NCBI GenBank assembly: GCA_029582155.1
Contig: CM055905.1
Span: 4,466,062 to 4,530,061, forward strand
Source of the DNA: Panopea generosa
Taxonomy: Eukaryota > Mollusca > Bivalvia > Adapedonta > Hiatellidae
Length of the DNA: 64,000 nucleotides
Reading direction: 5' to 3'
Positions 53,101 through 57,849 of this stretch are shown one piece after another (position 1 is the stretch's first letter; each line of letters opens with the position of its first letter). Both the position numbers and the translations under genes were made by a program. The notes under the pieces were generated by a model that saw only the letters and a program-made list of their open reading frames with translations, did not search any database and was not told the DNA's origin.

Positions 53101-54038
53101 GGTTTTTTGACTTGGTTTTTGAGATATTTGGTTGCATTTCAATTTAAAACATGTTTTGAATATGAATTTTACTTAGATTATATTTCAAATGAAACAAACC
53201 GTAAACATTAAACAATATTTCGACTGAGTACGCATAATTTAGTAATTGAAACTGGGAGATACACAAATGTACAAAGGGCTAGTAGTTTTTGCAGAGTATG
53301 TAATGGGGGTTGGTTGAATCATAGTGTCATTTTCTCAGATGTTGTCCCACATATAAAACAAATAAAAATAAATATATTTAACATAGTTTTTCCCAAATGT
53401 TAATAGTTTTAAAAACATAATGCCATCGAAGAATAAAAAAAAATTATTTGCAATTTGGCAACATTTATGACCGAAGCTCATAGGCTAAGGCAAGAAACTT
53501 TAAACAATTTACTTGATTGTTGATAAGATTTTAAATAATTTTGTAATACTTTTTAAATATGTTTAAATACCATGACTGCTTCAGTTTGAATATGTGATAT
53601 GAGTGTATTTGTTTGTATTTCATATCATTGTATGTCTATGGCATACTTAAATTAATTTGAATTTGTAAATGGCAATAGCCAATACGTTGCTGATATGCGA
53701 ATAAACTTGTTCTAGTTAAATTGTTGGTTTGTTTATAATACAATGTTACACCGTTGTATAAAATGTAAATCTATTTTTAGGTTTGCCAAAGTTTGATGGG
53801 CTATATACTAAATACTTCCACGGGGAGCGACACTCAGAACTCAAATTTGCCTGCAATCGTTGGTAAACGAAGTAGCGGCTCCAGTTCTATATGCGCCGTG
53901 TGCTGTGGGGACGATAAGTGCAATCGATATGCGTGCGAAACTGTCAAAAGTAACATATATTTGTCATACTTTAGTTTCTCAAAAAATCATTATGTAACTA
54001 TTGTTCTGGGTTCGATTTCACTACACATCTCAAGTTGA
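10516..54038 (+). CDS. Predicted two-domain Ly6/uPAR-like three-finger secreted protein (gene span, 8 coding exons)
   Basis: Spliced model of 258 codons: exons 10516-10525, 15084-15128, 17169-17266, 18913-18984, 25389-25497, 36301-36413, 45619-45690 and 53781-54038; all join phases agree. Residues 1-19 form a hydrophobic signal peptide. Domain 1 has cysteines at 29, 32, 41, 47, 53, 71, 77, 92, 95, 96, 102 and 107. Domain 2 has them at 118, 121, 139, 145, 151, 169, 175, 211, 214, 215, 220 and 225. The spacings C-x2-C, C-x5-C-x5-C-x17-C-x5-C and C-x2-CC are identical in both, and each domain ends with the CC...CN signature typical of Ly6/uPAR proteins. Each domain is built from three exons with the same phases (1-0, 0-0, 0-1), which implies tandem domain duplication. 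Family knowledge points to an extracellular ligand-binding or GPI-anchored protein; the ligand is unknown. The main doubts are the weak donor of exon 3 and the minimal start exon. Confidence 0.78.
10838..10895 (-). repeat. Single inverted unit of the 65-bp family
   Basis: The segment around AACTGGATCCTACTCATATA followed by AAGCTATCA is the reverse complement of the unit that forms the array at 61.5-62.4 kb (TGATAGCTTATATGAGTAGG then ATCCAGTT). Only one copy is seen here. Confidence 0.75.
11084..11113. repeat. (TA)n microsatellite
   Basis: Uninterrupted AT/TA dinucleotide run of about 30 bases. Confidence 0.9.
11428..11625 (+). mobile_element. tRNA-derived SINE (family A)
   Basis: A tRNA-like head with A-box-like GTAGTGTAATGGAAAGAGTG and B box GGTTGCGAGTTCGATCCC, then a shared tail containing CACTCAGTACTAGTTCTACC, GAGAGCGGTTCATATAGCTC and GCAATCGAGCTAAAATA. 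Copies with the same head and tail lie at about 19.1 and 44.95 kb and a tail fragment at 57.3 kb. A short CAAA-type run precedes it. Confidence 0.85.
11983..14830. mobile_element. Putative non-autonomous DNA transposon with long terminal inverted repeats
   Basis: The segment ~11985-12205 reappears inverted at ~14630-14820. Both arms carry several degenerate copies of a short subrepeat (ACGTTAAATGTCGCAA type), and translating either arm in the matching frame gives parallel peptides. The outer ends share GACGA...AAACG followed by TTAAATGTC. About 2.4 kb lies between, with no transposase-like frame, so this looks like a non-autonomous or internally replaced element. Small open frames in the arms are subrepeat artefacts. 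The superfamily is not recognised. Confidence 0.6.
13230..13445 (+). repeat. Dispersed repeat R1, copy 1
   Basis: Shares with 15280-15490 a string of blocks: CCTGATA-CTCCC, GCAGGGAATTC-ATGCCTG, CAATTCATAGCAA, TGAAGCAACTGACCAATCAA and CCCAACATTGCTA-TTAACGGACCC. It lies inside the inverted-repeat element. No coding frame. Confidence 0.7.
15084..15128 (+). CDS. Exon 2: hydrophobic core of the signal peptide
   Basis: The acceptor TTTATGTTTCAG precedes 45 bases, followed by the consensus donor GTAAGT. In the frame required by exons 1 and 3 it reads 14 mostly hydrophobic residues (SIFVILVFLISIGY) between two split codons. An in-frame ATG at 15075 lies before the AG and would give the wrong phase for exon 3. 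Cleavage is plausible after the alanine created at the exon 2/3 join. Confidence 0.65.
15280..15490 (+). repeat. Dispersed repeat R1, copy 2
   Basis: Same ordered blocks as the copy at 13230-13445, in the same orientation, about 2.05 kb away, located in the intron after exon 2. The open frame here is part of the repeat. Confidence 0.7.
15500..17068. other. Intron 2 remainder, no feature seen
   Basis: AT-rich intronic sequence with a short TA run near 16790. No gene, tRNA-like head or tandem array was recognised. Confidence 0.5.
17069..17102. repeat. (TG)n followed by poly-G
   Basis: TGTGTGTATGTGTGTG-type run passing into about 13 consecutive G, just 66 bases before exon 3. The open frame starting here is created by this run and continues into exon 3 in the correct frame only by chance. 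Confidence 0.9.
17169..17266 (+). CDS. Exon 3: domain 1, cysteines 1-4
   Basis: Acceptor CTATATTGCAG, entry phase 1, exit phase 0, 32 full codons. It contains CRRC, then DC and DC followed by SDDE. Exon 6 of domain 2 has CNRC, DC, PC then NTDE, with the same x5 spacing between the third and fourth cysteines and the exon ending four residues after the fourth. The donor is GAG|GTCTCC, poor beyond the GT. Reading on without splicing meets TAA at 17297-17299. The homology to exon 6 fixes the boundary better than the splice signal does. Confidence 0.72.
17267..18120. other. Intron 3 first part, no feature seen
   Basis: AT-rich intronic sequence. A short stretch near 17728-17760 (TTAAGCTAATTAGCATGTAT then GAATCTAGTTC) resembles one near 58590-58620, so it belongs to a dispersed repeat. 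No coding frame with support. Confidence 0.45.
18130..18912. repeat. 57-bp array ending at the exon 4 acceptor
   Basis: About 14 copies of a 57-bp unit: CTGCCCATATATTTTAGGTA, then ATTATTTTCTCTCCTATTTC, then ACTCGGACGTATTTTAG. The final, diverged unit ends ATGCCTTTTTATTTTTAG|GTTTGC, so the true acceptor of exon 4 falls at the homologous position of the unit's ATTTTAG|GT. Each unit therefore presents a pyrimidine-rich tract and AG like the genuine 3' splice site. Confidence 0.9.
18913..18984 (+). CDS. Exon 4: domain 1, cysteines 5-6
   Basis: 72 bases, 24 codons, phase 0 at both ends, between acceptor TTTTTATTTTTAG and donor GTAAGT. It begins VCFMDE and has a second cysteine 17 residues later (SGC). 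Exon 7 in domain 2 is also exactly 72 bases, with cysteines at the same two positions. The acceptor lies at the end of a 57-bp tandem array whose units resemble the acceptor region. Confidence 0.82.
19085..19265 (+). mobile_element. tRNA-derived SINE (family A)
   Basis: Head ATGTAGTGGATAGAGCGTAG and B box GGTTGCAGGTTCGATCTCC, then the family A tail (AGCACTGGTTCTAAGAAGCG, GCTTCATTTAAGCTCGGAAT, TTGCAATCGATCTCAAAATA). It lies 100 bases after exon 4 in the same orientation as the gene. Confidence 0.85.
19266..19890. other. Intron 4 segment, no feature seen
   Basis: Non-repetitive sequence between a SINE and the 82-bp array. The 73-codon open frame at 19751-19972 runs into the first repeat unit and has no recognisable domain. 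Confidence 0.4.
19900..22040. repeat. 82-bp minisatellite, about 26 copies
   Basis: Highly uniform unit of 82 bp (for example 19981 to 20063) starting CGCTGAGCGAGGTATACTAC and ending ACCTTCTAACTGTTAAG. Each unit carries the perfect 12-base palindrome ACAGTATACTGT. Copies differ at few sites (TATACT/TATGCT, CTTCTAA/CTTGTAA, ACCTAG/ACGTAG), in line with recent homogenisation. Confidence 0.97.
22284..22345 (+). mobile_element. SINE head fragment (family B)
   Basis: CCCGTGGTCCAGTGGTAGAG matches the start of the SINE at 25503, but the similarity is lost after about 35 bases. Confidence 0.5.
22346..23025. other. Intron 4 segment, no feature seen
   Basis: AT-rich non-coding sequence with no array, tRNA-like head or supported frame. 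Confidence 0.45.
23030..23215 (+). mobile_element. Diverged SINE (family B)
   Basis: B-box-like GGCCGTGGGTTCGATCTTCT followed by the family B tail: ACTGGTTCTACCCAGGTAGA, CTTCGAGCGTGATTTGCCCA, AGCTGTAA. It has the same order as 25503-25715. Confidence 0.7.
23560..23745 (-). mobile_element. tRNA-derived SINE (family C), reverse orientation
   Basis: Contains GGGACTCGAACCTACGACCT, the reverse complement of a B-box region, preceded by TTGGTGGAGGAAGACCTCAG and a tail shared in order with 47790-47930 (reverse) and 57470-57745 (forward). Confidence 0.7.
23746..24680. other. Intron 4 segment, no feature seen
   Basis: AT-rich sequence with a short AAGAAGAATAAG purine run near 24110-24150. The 80-codon minus frame at 24233-24475 has no recognisable domain. 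Confidence 0.4.
24681..25220. repeat. 31-bp minisatellite, about 17 copies
   Basis: Unit TAAATGGTAATACATGTACT then ATTACATGTGA. It has two ACATGT palindromes per unit and a main A/G plus G/A variant (TGGTAA/TGATAA, CATGTA/CATATA). It ends 168 bases before exon 5. Confidence 0.95.
25389..25497 (+). CDS. Exon 5: domain 1 C-terminal part with CC...CN signature
   Basis: 36 codons plus one base, phase 0 in and phase 1 out, between acceptor TTTGTTACAG and donor GTATGT. Cysteines are arranged C-x14-C-x2-CC-x5-C-x4-C, including CCNTRDYCNEELC, the hallmark end of Ly6/uPAR three-finger domains. It matches exon 8 except for a shorter central loop. A second perfect donor motif, GTAAGT at 25441-25446, lies inside the exon just before the CC pair. 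Its use would remove the last five cysteines apart from the one at residue 92 and change the frame. Confidence 0.85.
25503..25715 (+). mobile_element. tRNA-derived SINE (family B)
   Basis: Head GTGGTCCAGTGGTAGAGCAT and B box GGTCCGTGGGTTCGATCCTC, then a conserved body (ACACCTTTTCCGCATATGCT, AGTTCTGTCCGGGAAGACTT, CGAGCATAATTTGTCTAAGT). It begins five bases after the exon 5 donor, so it has inserted almost at the splice site. Confidence 0.85.
25716..26995. other. Intron 5 first part, no feature seen
   Basis: AT-rich intronic sequence with A-rich runs near 26600-26660. Minus-strand frames of 60-80 codons here have no supported function. Confidence 0.45.
26999..28860. repeat. AT-rich minisatellite, about 30 copies, two unit lengths
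   Basis: The core TTTAATAGATATTATATTTG, GTAATACTTTGTCAGTGAGT, ATATATATGTATG recurs about 30 times. Units before ~27480 are about 53 bp; later ones carry an added CTATTTTGGCATG block, making about 66 bp. Every unit contains TCAGTGAGTATAT, which resembles a 5' splice site. Small frames on both strands are periodic artefacts. Confidence 0.95.
28861..29130. other. Intron 5 spacer between arrays
   Basis: AT-rich, with no repeat and no coding frame. Confidence 0.5.
29132..33938. repeat. 32-bp minisatellite, about 150 copies
   Basis: Unit ACAACATTCACACGTATCTC then AGAGTGTACTGG. Variants include ATATTT for ACATTC and GGTTG for AGAGTG. The unit has no stop in any plus frame and is 32 bases long (not a multiple of 3), so open frames of up to 377 codons cycle through three registers with a 32-residue period. 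No signal peptide or known domain is present. Blocks are duplicated: the stretch starting near 30570 recurs from about 32100. Confidence 0.97.
33939..34780. other. Intron 5 segment, no feature seen
   Basis: Non-repetitive AT-rich sequence without a supported coding frame. Confidence 0.45.
34785..34885 (+). mobile_element. SINE head fragment (family C)
   Basis: TCTCACCGCTGAGGTCGTGG then GTTCGGCC resembles the B-box region of the family C copies at 57.5-57.6 kb. The tail is not clearly present. Confidence 0.5.
35045..35330. repeat. 55-bp tandem repeat, about 5 copies
   Basis: Unit AGATGACATTGGTATTCTCT, ATCTGACCTGGTACATTTTA, GAATATCAGGCACTA repeats at a 55-base spacing (35091 to 35146 and on). 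A diverged related copy is seen near 34735-34785 (CACCTGATAAAATTGATAAC, ATCAGACACTAA). Confidence 0.93.
35334..35560 (-). mobile_element. tRNA-derived SINE (family B), reverse orientation
   Basis: A TTTA-rich run is followed by the reverse complement of the 25503 SINE: AGTTTAAACTTATTTATTTT, CTCGAAGTCTTTCTGGTTAG, GCATATGCGGAAAAGTGTCT, GGGTCGAACCCACGACCCTC and GTGCTCTACCACGTGACCAC in order. Confidence 0.85.
35721..36300 (+). repeat. 116-bp array of exon 6 acceptor/5' end copies
   Basis: CAG|GC sites at 35837 (as CAG|TC), 35953, 36069 and 36185 precede the genuine exon start at 36301 at an exact 116-base step; a more diverged copy ends its CAG at 35732. After each AG the sequence matches the start of exon 6 (TNQTICN...), but the second cysteine codon TGT is CGT and an in-frame TAA or TAG follows about 15 codons in. 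AATAAA lies about 24 bases after the stop in three copies (35910, 36142, 36258). Each copy thus looks like a short pseudo-exon with its own acceptor, stop and polyadenylation hexamer. Confidence 0.9.
36301..36413 (+). CDS. Exon 6: domain 2, cysteines 1-4
   Basis: Acceptor TTGCCTTTCAG and donor GTAAGT; phase 1 in, phase 0 out, 37 full codons. It begins TNQTICNRCGDP, contains EDC and SPC, and ends NTDE. NQT is a potential N-glycosylation site. Both ends lie within tandem repeats derived from the exon: its 5' end is repeated upstream every 116 bp and its last ~40 bases with the donor are repeated downstream every 58 bp. Reading past the first donor meets TAA within the next unit, so this first donor gives the domain-completing product. 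Confidence 0.85.
36374..44803 (+). repeat. 58-bp array derived from the exon 6 3' end and donor site, about 145 copies
   Basis: The unit is GATTGTGCACACAGATCGCC, CTGTAACACGGATGAAGTAA, GTTATGTTATGTGTTGGG. The first copy is the genuine end of exon 6 (36374-36413) with its GTAAGT donor; all later copies repeat the coding end plus donor plus the first ~18 intron bases. Most units keep GTAAGT; variants include GTAATT, GTAAAT, GTGAGT and GTTAGT. Large blocks are duplicated (about 0.7 kb near 37.3 and 38.0 kb; about 2.3 kb near 39.5 and 41.9 kb). The array ends near 44803. Confidence 0.96.
44930..45115 (+). mobile_element. tRNA-derived SINE (family A)
   Basis: Head GCAATGGATAGAGTGTTGAC and B-box region AGTTGCGAGTACAATTCCCA, then a family A tail (GACCAATTCTACCAGGAAAC, CACAATCGGGTTAAAATAAA). 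More diverged than the 11.4-kb copy. Confidence 0.75.
45116..45618. other. Intron 6 end, dispersed repeat remnants
   Basis: A stretch around 45270-45430 (GGGACGGATTTAGGATTTCA onward) looks like a degraded interspersed repeat. No coding frame before exon 7. Confidence 0.35.
45619..45690 (+). CDS. Exon 7: domain 2, cysteines 5-6
   Basis: 72 bases, 24 codons, phase 0 at both ends; acceptor TTTTAAATTTCAG, donor GTATAT. It begins MCYAST and has the second cysteine 17 residues after the first (TQC). Length, phase and cysteine positions equal those of exon 4. Confidence 0.83.
45740..46370. repeat. Interspersed repeat with internal duplication
   Basis: Starts just after exon 7 with CTCGTAGAGCGGAGCAGGGG and a CCGCCCGTCCGTGCTTCCGT-type tract. 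Two related halves follow: GGCACAAACGTTCACTAGGA, CAAGACGATGCGTCATGCGA near 45877 and CGCACAAATGTTCACTATAA, TAAGACGATGTGTCATGCCA near 46035. The overlapping small frames on both strands are part of it and not supported as genes. Confidence 0.55.
46371..47789. other. Intron 7 segment, no feature seen
   Basis: AT-rich intronic sequence without a recognisable array, tRNA-like head or supported frame. Confidence 0.45.
47790..47935 (-). mobile_element. SINE remnant (family C), reverse orientation
   Basis: GTTGGAGGACAACCTTAGAA, AACTATCCTTCCACAAATAA and GGGCCTGGAACCTACGACCT occur in the same order as in 23560-23745. Confidence 0.55.
47936..49880. other. Intron 7 segment, no feature seen
   Basis: AT-rich sequence. 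The 81-codon plus frame at 48206-48451 has no domain I recognise and is not supported as a gene. The 3' end of the reverse-strand LINE may reach into its right part. Confidence 0.4.
49900..52160 (-). mobile_element. Decayed non-LTR retrotransposon (LINE), reverse strand
   Basis: Reading on the minus strand, remnants occur in the expected order. First come sequence upstream of reverse transcriptase (52116-51892) and RT N-terminal motifs (IINPIHKSSSVDPGDPLSYG, 51858-51571). Next are a WDR/KMLKAL region split by a MITE and the RT core GLRQGCQLSPLLFNLFINEL (51197-50817). Then comes a thumb-like part near 50700-50580 with VISYGA, and a C-terminal cysteine-rich segment LCPYC...FHVMLNC (50146-49919). 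The catalytic YADD-type motif region is displaced by frameshift and stops break the frame, so it is inactive. Confidence 0.85.
51225..51446. mobile_element. piggyBac-like MITE nested in the LINE
   Basis: Terminal inverted repeats CCCTTTACTTCATA (51225-51238) and TATGAAGTAAAGGG (51433-51446) are each flanked by TTAA (51221-51224 and 51447-51450). TTAA target-site duplication with CCC termini is characteristic of piggyBac elements. Inside is a perfect 33-base inverted repeat (51276-51308 and 51310-51342) around one base. Removing the element with one TTAA rejoins the LINE reverse transcriptase frame. Confidence 0.85.
52215..53520 (+). mobile_element. Decayed non-LTR retrotransposon (LINE), forward strand
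   Basis: Remnants in order: GVIIPIHKKGDLSNPPNYRG (near 52249), a degraded FVDYMKASDT block (near 52512), VVPILLYGSEVWGIHE (near 52795), KQQTPNVTVLVELGDFP (near 52900) and a cysteine-rich end (IETGRYTNVQRASSFCRVC near 53246-53300). Many stops and frameshifts. It lies head to head with the reverse-strand LINE and belongs to the same broad type. Confidence 0.8.
53781..54038 (+). CDS. Exon 8: domain 2 C-terminal part and hydrophobic tail
   Basis: Acceptor TCTATTTTTAG, phase 0 entry. The frame is open for 85 codons to TGA at 54036-54038. It starts VCQSLMG and carries ICAVCCGDDKCNRYAC, giving the same six closing cysteines as exon 5 with a longer central serine-rich loop. The last ~28 residues contain a hydrophobic stretch (YVTIVLGSISLHI) close to the C-terminus, which could be a GPI-attachment signal as in many Ly6 proteins. 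A moderate donor at 53950 (AAAA|GTAACA) could splice this tail out. Confidence 0.82.
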   Translation, partial: VCQSLMGYILNTSTGSDTQNSNLPAIVGKRSSGSSSICAVCCGDDKCNRYACETVKSNIYLSYFSFSKNHYVTIVLGSISLHISS

Positions 54039-54105
54039 GATTCTCCTCAATTTAAAAAAAGCTTTGAATTATTTGTAAAAGATAACATGCAAAATGAACA
54101 ATGTA

Positions 54106-54111
54106 AATAAA
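54106..54111 (+). terminator. Polyadenylation signal AATAAA after exon 8
   Basis: AATAAA begins 68 bases after the exon 8 stop codon, a usual position for a short 3' UTR. Confidence 0.5.
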
Positions 54112-54539
54112 GTTAGAGCATTAAAAAAATGAGTTGAGGAAAACCTCAAGTTGAGATGTTTAGAGAAGCTGGGCTATGGCCCATGTTTCAGCCAAAGGCT
54201 GGTTTGTCATTTATAAATACATTTGTAGTTGCGTATACTTATATAAATCAGGCATATAGGAGATCAGTTGTTTTTAATGTTTTCTAAAGTGTGTTACTTT
54301 TAAACCTCGTATACTTTTCACTGCGACGTACACTTTTGTCTGACAGTTAGCGAGAAGCTATTTAACTTTTGTAATAAATCGAAACACAGACTGCTTCCCG
54401 CTTTGTATCATCTACAAAATGACTTAAATAAACATTTTATTTAATAAAATCGAAAGAGTAAAATTTATTGTGGCAATGAATGGGCTAGATTTAATTTTAA
54501 GCAAGCTCTAAATCCTACGCCATATTACTTTCATTTGGA

Positions 54540-54830
54540 AGCTCATTTCATTAACATAATTTTATGACGTCATTAGGTCATTGCTTTATTTGCATATCAT
54601 TGGGTGAAAGAAGAGAGGCAGATCACTTAATTTACATAATTTTATGACGTCATTAACATACCTAAAATGTTTTATTTGCATGTTGTTGGATGAAAGAAGA
54701 GAGACAGAGCACTTCATTTACACACTTTTATGAAGTCATTACGCAATAAGCATACCTACAAATGTTCTATTTACATGCCATTGGGTGAAAGAAGAGAGAC
54801 AGTGCACTTCATTTGCATACGCACACCTCT
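54540..54830. repeat. About 90-bp direct repeat, three copies
   Basis: TTTTATGACGTCATTA, TTATTTGCAT and GGGTGAAAGAAGAGAG blocks recur, with GAAAGAAGAGAG at 54605, 54692 and 54786. It lies between exon 8 and the possible exon 9. Confidence 0.85.
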
Positions 54831-55066
54831 AATTTTCGAAGGAATGGTTGATTGAAAATAAGTTTGAAGAATAGTTATAAGATATTTAAAGAAAAAAATA
54901 GAGCAAACACTTAACCATGTAAAAACTAAATGGAAAGTAATCTGAGAGCAATAGACAGAGGGCGTATTTGCTTACACATTACTTATGTTAAGTTAGCTGT
55001 CTGTCTTCCTTGTGGAGAATAGAGCAGCCGATATGATTTAACCAAATTACATTTTATTTTTTTCAG

Positions 55067-55131
55067 GCCGCTTGGTGATGCTACACAAATACAATAGCTT
55101 GAATTTAACAACGCTGAAAGAAATATATTGA
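55067..55131 (+). CDS. Possible alternative terminal exon 9
   Basis: A strong acceptor (long T-rich tract then TTTTTTTCAG) is followed by a frame that, joined in phase 1 to the donor at 53949/53950, adds RLVMLHKYNSLNLTTLKEIY and stops at TGA 55129-55131. AATAAA follows at 55177. This would give a soluble tail with one NLT glycosylation site in place of the hydrophobic tail. It is only a possibility because the donor lacks G at +5. Confidence 0.4.
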
Positions 55132-55176
55132 TGTCACTTTGTGATGAGTATGCTTGATGTAATTATAAATTGTAAA

Positions 55177-55182
55177 AATAAA
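55177..55182 (+). terminator. Polyadenylation signal AATAAA after possible exon 9
   Basis: AATAAA 46 bases after the alternative stop at 55131, followed within ~20 bases by a T-rich stretch. Confidence 0.45.
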
Positions 55183-55199
55183 CCGTTTATGTATTTTTT

Positions 55200-56270
55200 T
55201 TACAATTTCCAAGAGTTAACCATAGTTTATACGGTTAGCACATTACGTCTTTTGCCTGGAGCTTGCCCCCAATGCCCTGGTACCAAGTAGCAATGCCAGA
55301 TCTCTGACGCTATCCACTTATAGCTAACTTCACAAAATTGTAAAGTGGCTCTCAAGAAATATGCGCGGTGAAAAGTAGTTCCACATGGATCGAACTGGAA
55401 AACTGCATTTAAAAGCTGAAGCTCATAAAAATGTTTAGCAGAAAAGACCACATAATGATGTTTAAATGTATTTGAAAACTAATTTAGACCTTAATAACCA
55501 GTTTTAAGTTAAATACAGGTTAATGGGAAATTAATGCGCGACTAGAGTGCTCACATTGTTTTTAGGAACGGAAGCTGGCAGTGCATTTTAACTTCTTTAT
55601 TTATTAACCGATTTCAATTTTTTTTATATGGTTAGATAGCTTAGAATATCTAGTTCAGATAATTGAAATCAATTATAAAGTGATTGAGCTAGTCATTTCA
55701 ATTAAATTAAAACAATATTTTTTTCGTTCGAAGAAACCTGGTGGTACCATTTACCTTTTTCAGTTACCGAAAATCTATAAAGAATTACGGAATATACAGT
55801 GTTTAAAAATATATCCTGAAAGTATATTATTTAGATTTAAATTTTGCGGTTTGAAAAAACTTCTGGTACCCCTTTAAATATTTTTAACTTTATTAATATG
55901 AATATATTTCAGTTCTACAAGATTATGTAAAATAAATTACGATATACTAGTAAACAAAATGAAAATCGGGTAAAATAAAATAATAACGATGGACTATTAA
56001 TAATTAAAATCTGACACTTGAGAATTTCAAAGGTTTGAGCACAATTTTGAAAACTCAATACTGTTTGGAGTTGAATTTTGAAAACATTTTATCCTTGATT
56101 GATTGATTGATTGATTTATTGTCGATACTTTAATAAATATATATCGCTTTGTCTTTACAAATATTTTTTCAAAGACATACGTTGGCAGTCTATTCGAAAT
56201 TCCGGCATTGATAGGTATACCCTAATGTACAAGCATTGAATTCCCTGTCTGCACTCCACTTTCTTCTAAA
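55200..56270. other. Downstream region, no feature seen
   Basis: AT-rich. Short frames at 55227-55451 (minus) and 55680-55877 (plus) have no recognisable domain or splice context. A short GATT run lies near 56096-56115. Confidence 0.4.
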
Positions 56271-56284
56271 AGCACTCTAATTCG

Positions 56285-56400
56285 TTTACCAAAGTGTGAC
56301 GCGTTTCAACTTCCGCTGAAGCAACCGACCAATCAGCGTGCTTGCTTGTTCTTGCTATGTAACGGTCAGAAGCGGGAAAGATTTGTCCGTTCCTACCTAC
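56285..56400 (+). repeat. Dispersed repeat R1, copy 3 (partial)
   Basis: GTTTACCAAAGTGTGACG, CAACTTCCGCTGAAGCAACC and GACCAATCAGCGTGCTTG, then TTGCTATGTAACGG, follow the block order of the copies at 13.2 and 15.3 kb. Confidence 0.6.
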
Positions 56401-56889
56401 CGTACGTTGTAAGATGTATTCCGTGCTTCTGCGACCTCATTGGTGAGAGGTCAGTGTACATTAGACATAACTTCAGACAAAATGACCACAAACGACCCTT
56501 CCTTTCAGAAATAAACTTTTACAACGACCAAAGAACTGTTATATATTTGAAATGTTAATTTTGTGTGGTTCAAGAATATGCTGTAATAGATATTTTGTTG
56601 TTCTCGTGGGTCCCAACTGTCTCTTTTGTCAGATTGGCTATATAGACAAATATGTTATTCGCGGAAAGTAAAAGGTTTTATTATTATCATTACTATAGTT
56701 ATTATAACTTTAACTTAGACATGCTTTATACATTTTCTTGTACTTCCCTATACAAGACGTAAAACAGGACTGATAACCATATTGCATTTAAATGATAAAA
56801 GCAACGCGTACAGATCTAGTCGTCGATAGTATTGATGTTTATCCCTGAAAACCCCATGAAAGACTTTTTTTGTAAACAAACCCTAACTG

Positions 56890-57000
56890 TGCGACTTTTA
56901 TGATTTTCTTTGAAGCAAATGACCAATCAGCGTGCTCCAATCTCATTGCTTTATACAGAGAGAGAGAGAGAGAGAGCTGGGTCCGTTGTACAGTTTAAAA
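56890..57000 (+). repeat. Dispersed repeat R1, copy 4, with (GA)n
   Basis: TTTGAAGCAAATGACCAATC then AGCGTGCTCCAA and CATTGCTTTATAC match R1. An (AG)n run of about 24 bases (56957-56977) sits inside, before GCTGGGTCCGTTGTACAG. Confidence 0.6.
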
Positions 57001-57264
57001 CTCCCAACACAATACAAGGGAGATAACGATAGGTGTTTTGTTAATTAGAGATAGTCAGAGTTAACGTTTATTAAACAATAGAGGTGTAAGCCCCCATTGA
57101 TTTTCCTTCATATTTCTATTGTAAACAAACTATTTTAAAGGGTTTTCATTAAAAAAAAGACCCACATCAAAGAAGGATAACTAACTTTTTCTTTCACAAT
57201 TCAAACATGACAGGCGTTCAAAGTGTTCTAAATACGCAAAAAAATGTCATGATGCCTCTAAAAA

Positions 57265-57365
57265 ACACACACACACTAATGGTTCCATCCTGAAAACGCA
57301 CTCGAAAGAGGTTCATATAAGTTCTGAACTGTCTTCGCAATCAAGGTAAATTAGTTTAAACTTGA
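57265..57365 (+). mobile_element. SINE tail fragment (family A)
   Basis: TGGTTCCATCCTGAAAACGC, ACTCGAAAGAGGTTCATATA, AGTTCTGAACTGTCTTCGCA, ATCAAGGTAAATTAG match the family A tail. The tRNA head is missing. Confidence 0.6.
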
Positions 57366-57469
57366 TTAATTTAATTTTTCTGTTATCGATTTGTGATCTA
57401 CTACAAGCCCGTATAATAAAGTATGACTACATTGGGTGAGTGGGTATGTTGATGTACAGTTGGGGCACC

Positions 57470-57745
57470 GTCAGCTTTGATAATACTTGTCTAATGACCG
57501 CATACCTCTCGCCGTTAAGGTCGTGGGTTCGAGCTTTTGAAATACCGATAACGCATATTGTAAAGTACAATACGGTCTACGAGGCGTGATCTAAGGCATT
57601 ATCGTCTAATCTCCACATGCCTCTCGCCGCTGAGGTCGTTAGAGCCAAGCTCGGCCCAACACAAAATGTGTGAGAAATGTTGTCATTTACTTGTTGAAGA
57701 ACGGTGGTTATACTCTGGTTATTCCGAGGTCTTCCTCAACCAATA
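57470..57745 (+). mobile_element. tRNA-derived SINE (family C)
   Basis: CCTCTCGCCGTTAAGGTCGT then GGGTTCGAGC, a second head-like piece near 57615, and a tail with GAACGGTGGTTATACTCTGG and TTATTCCGAGGTCTTCCTCA. The tail is the forward version of that at 23.6 kb. Confidence 0.65.
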
Positions 57746-57849
57746 AAACTGGTCATGTTATTAAAAACCCTGTTATGGAGATAATTAAACCATATTTAAA
57801 AAAGTTTGTTCAATCATATGATTAGAATACTTTTTATGTAAACGACAAT

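Noticed and set aside
53793-54038. Stand-alone small protein starting at the ATG at 53793
   Set aside because: This ATG lies inside exon 8. An acceptor at 53780 and alignment with exon 5 show the frame continues upstream, including an essential cysteine.
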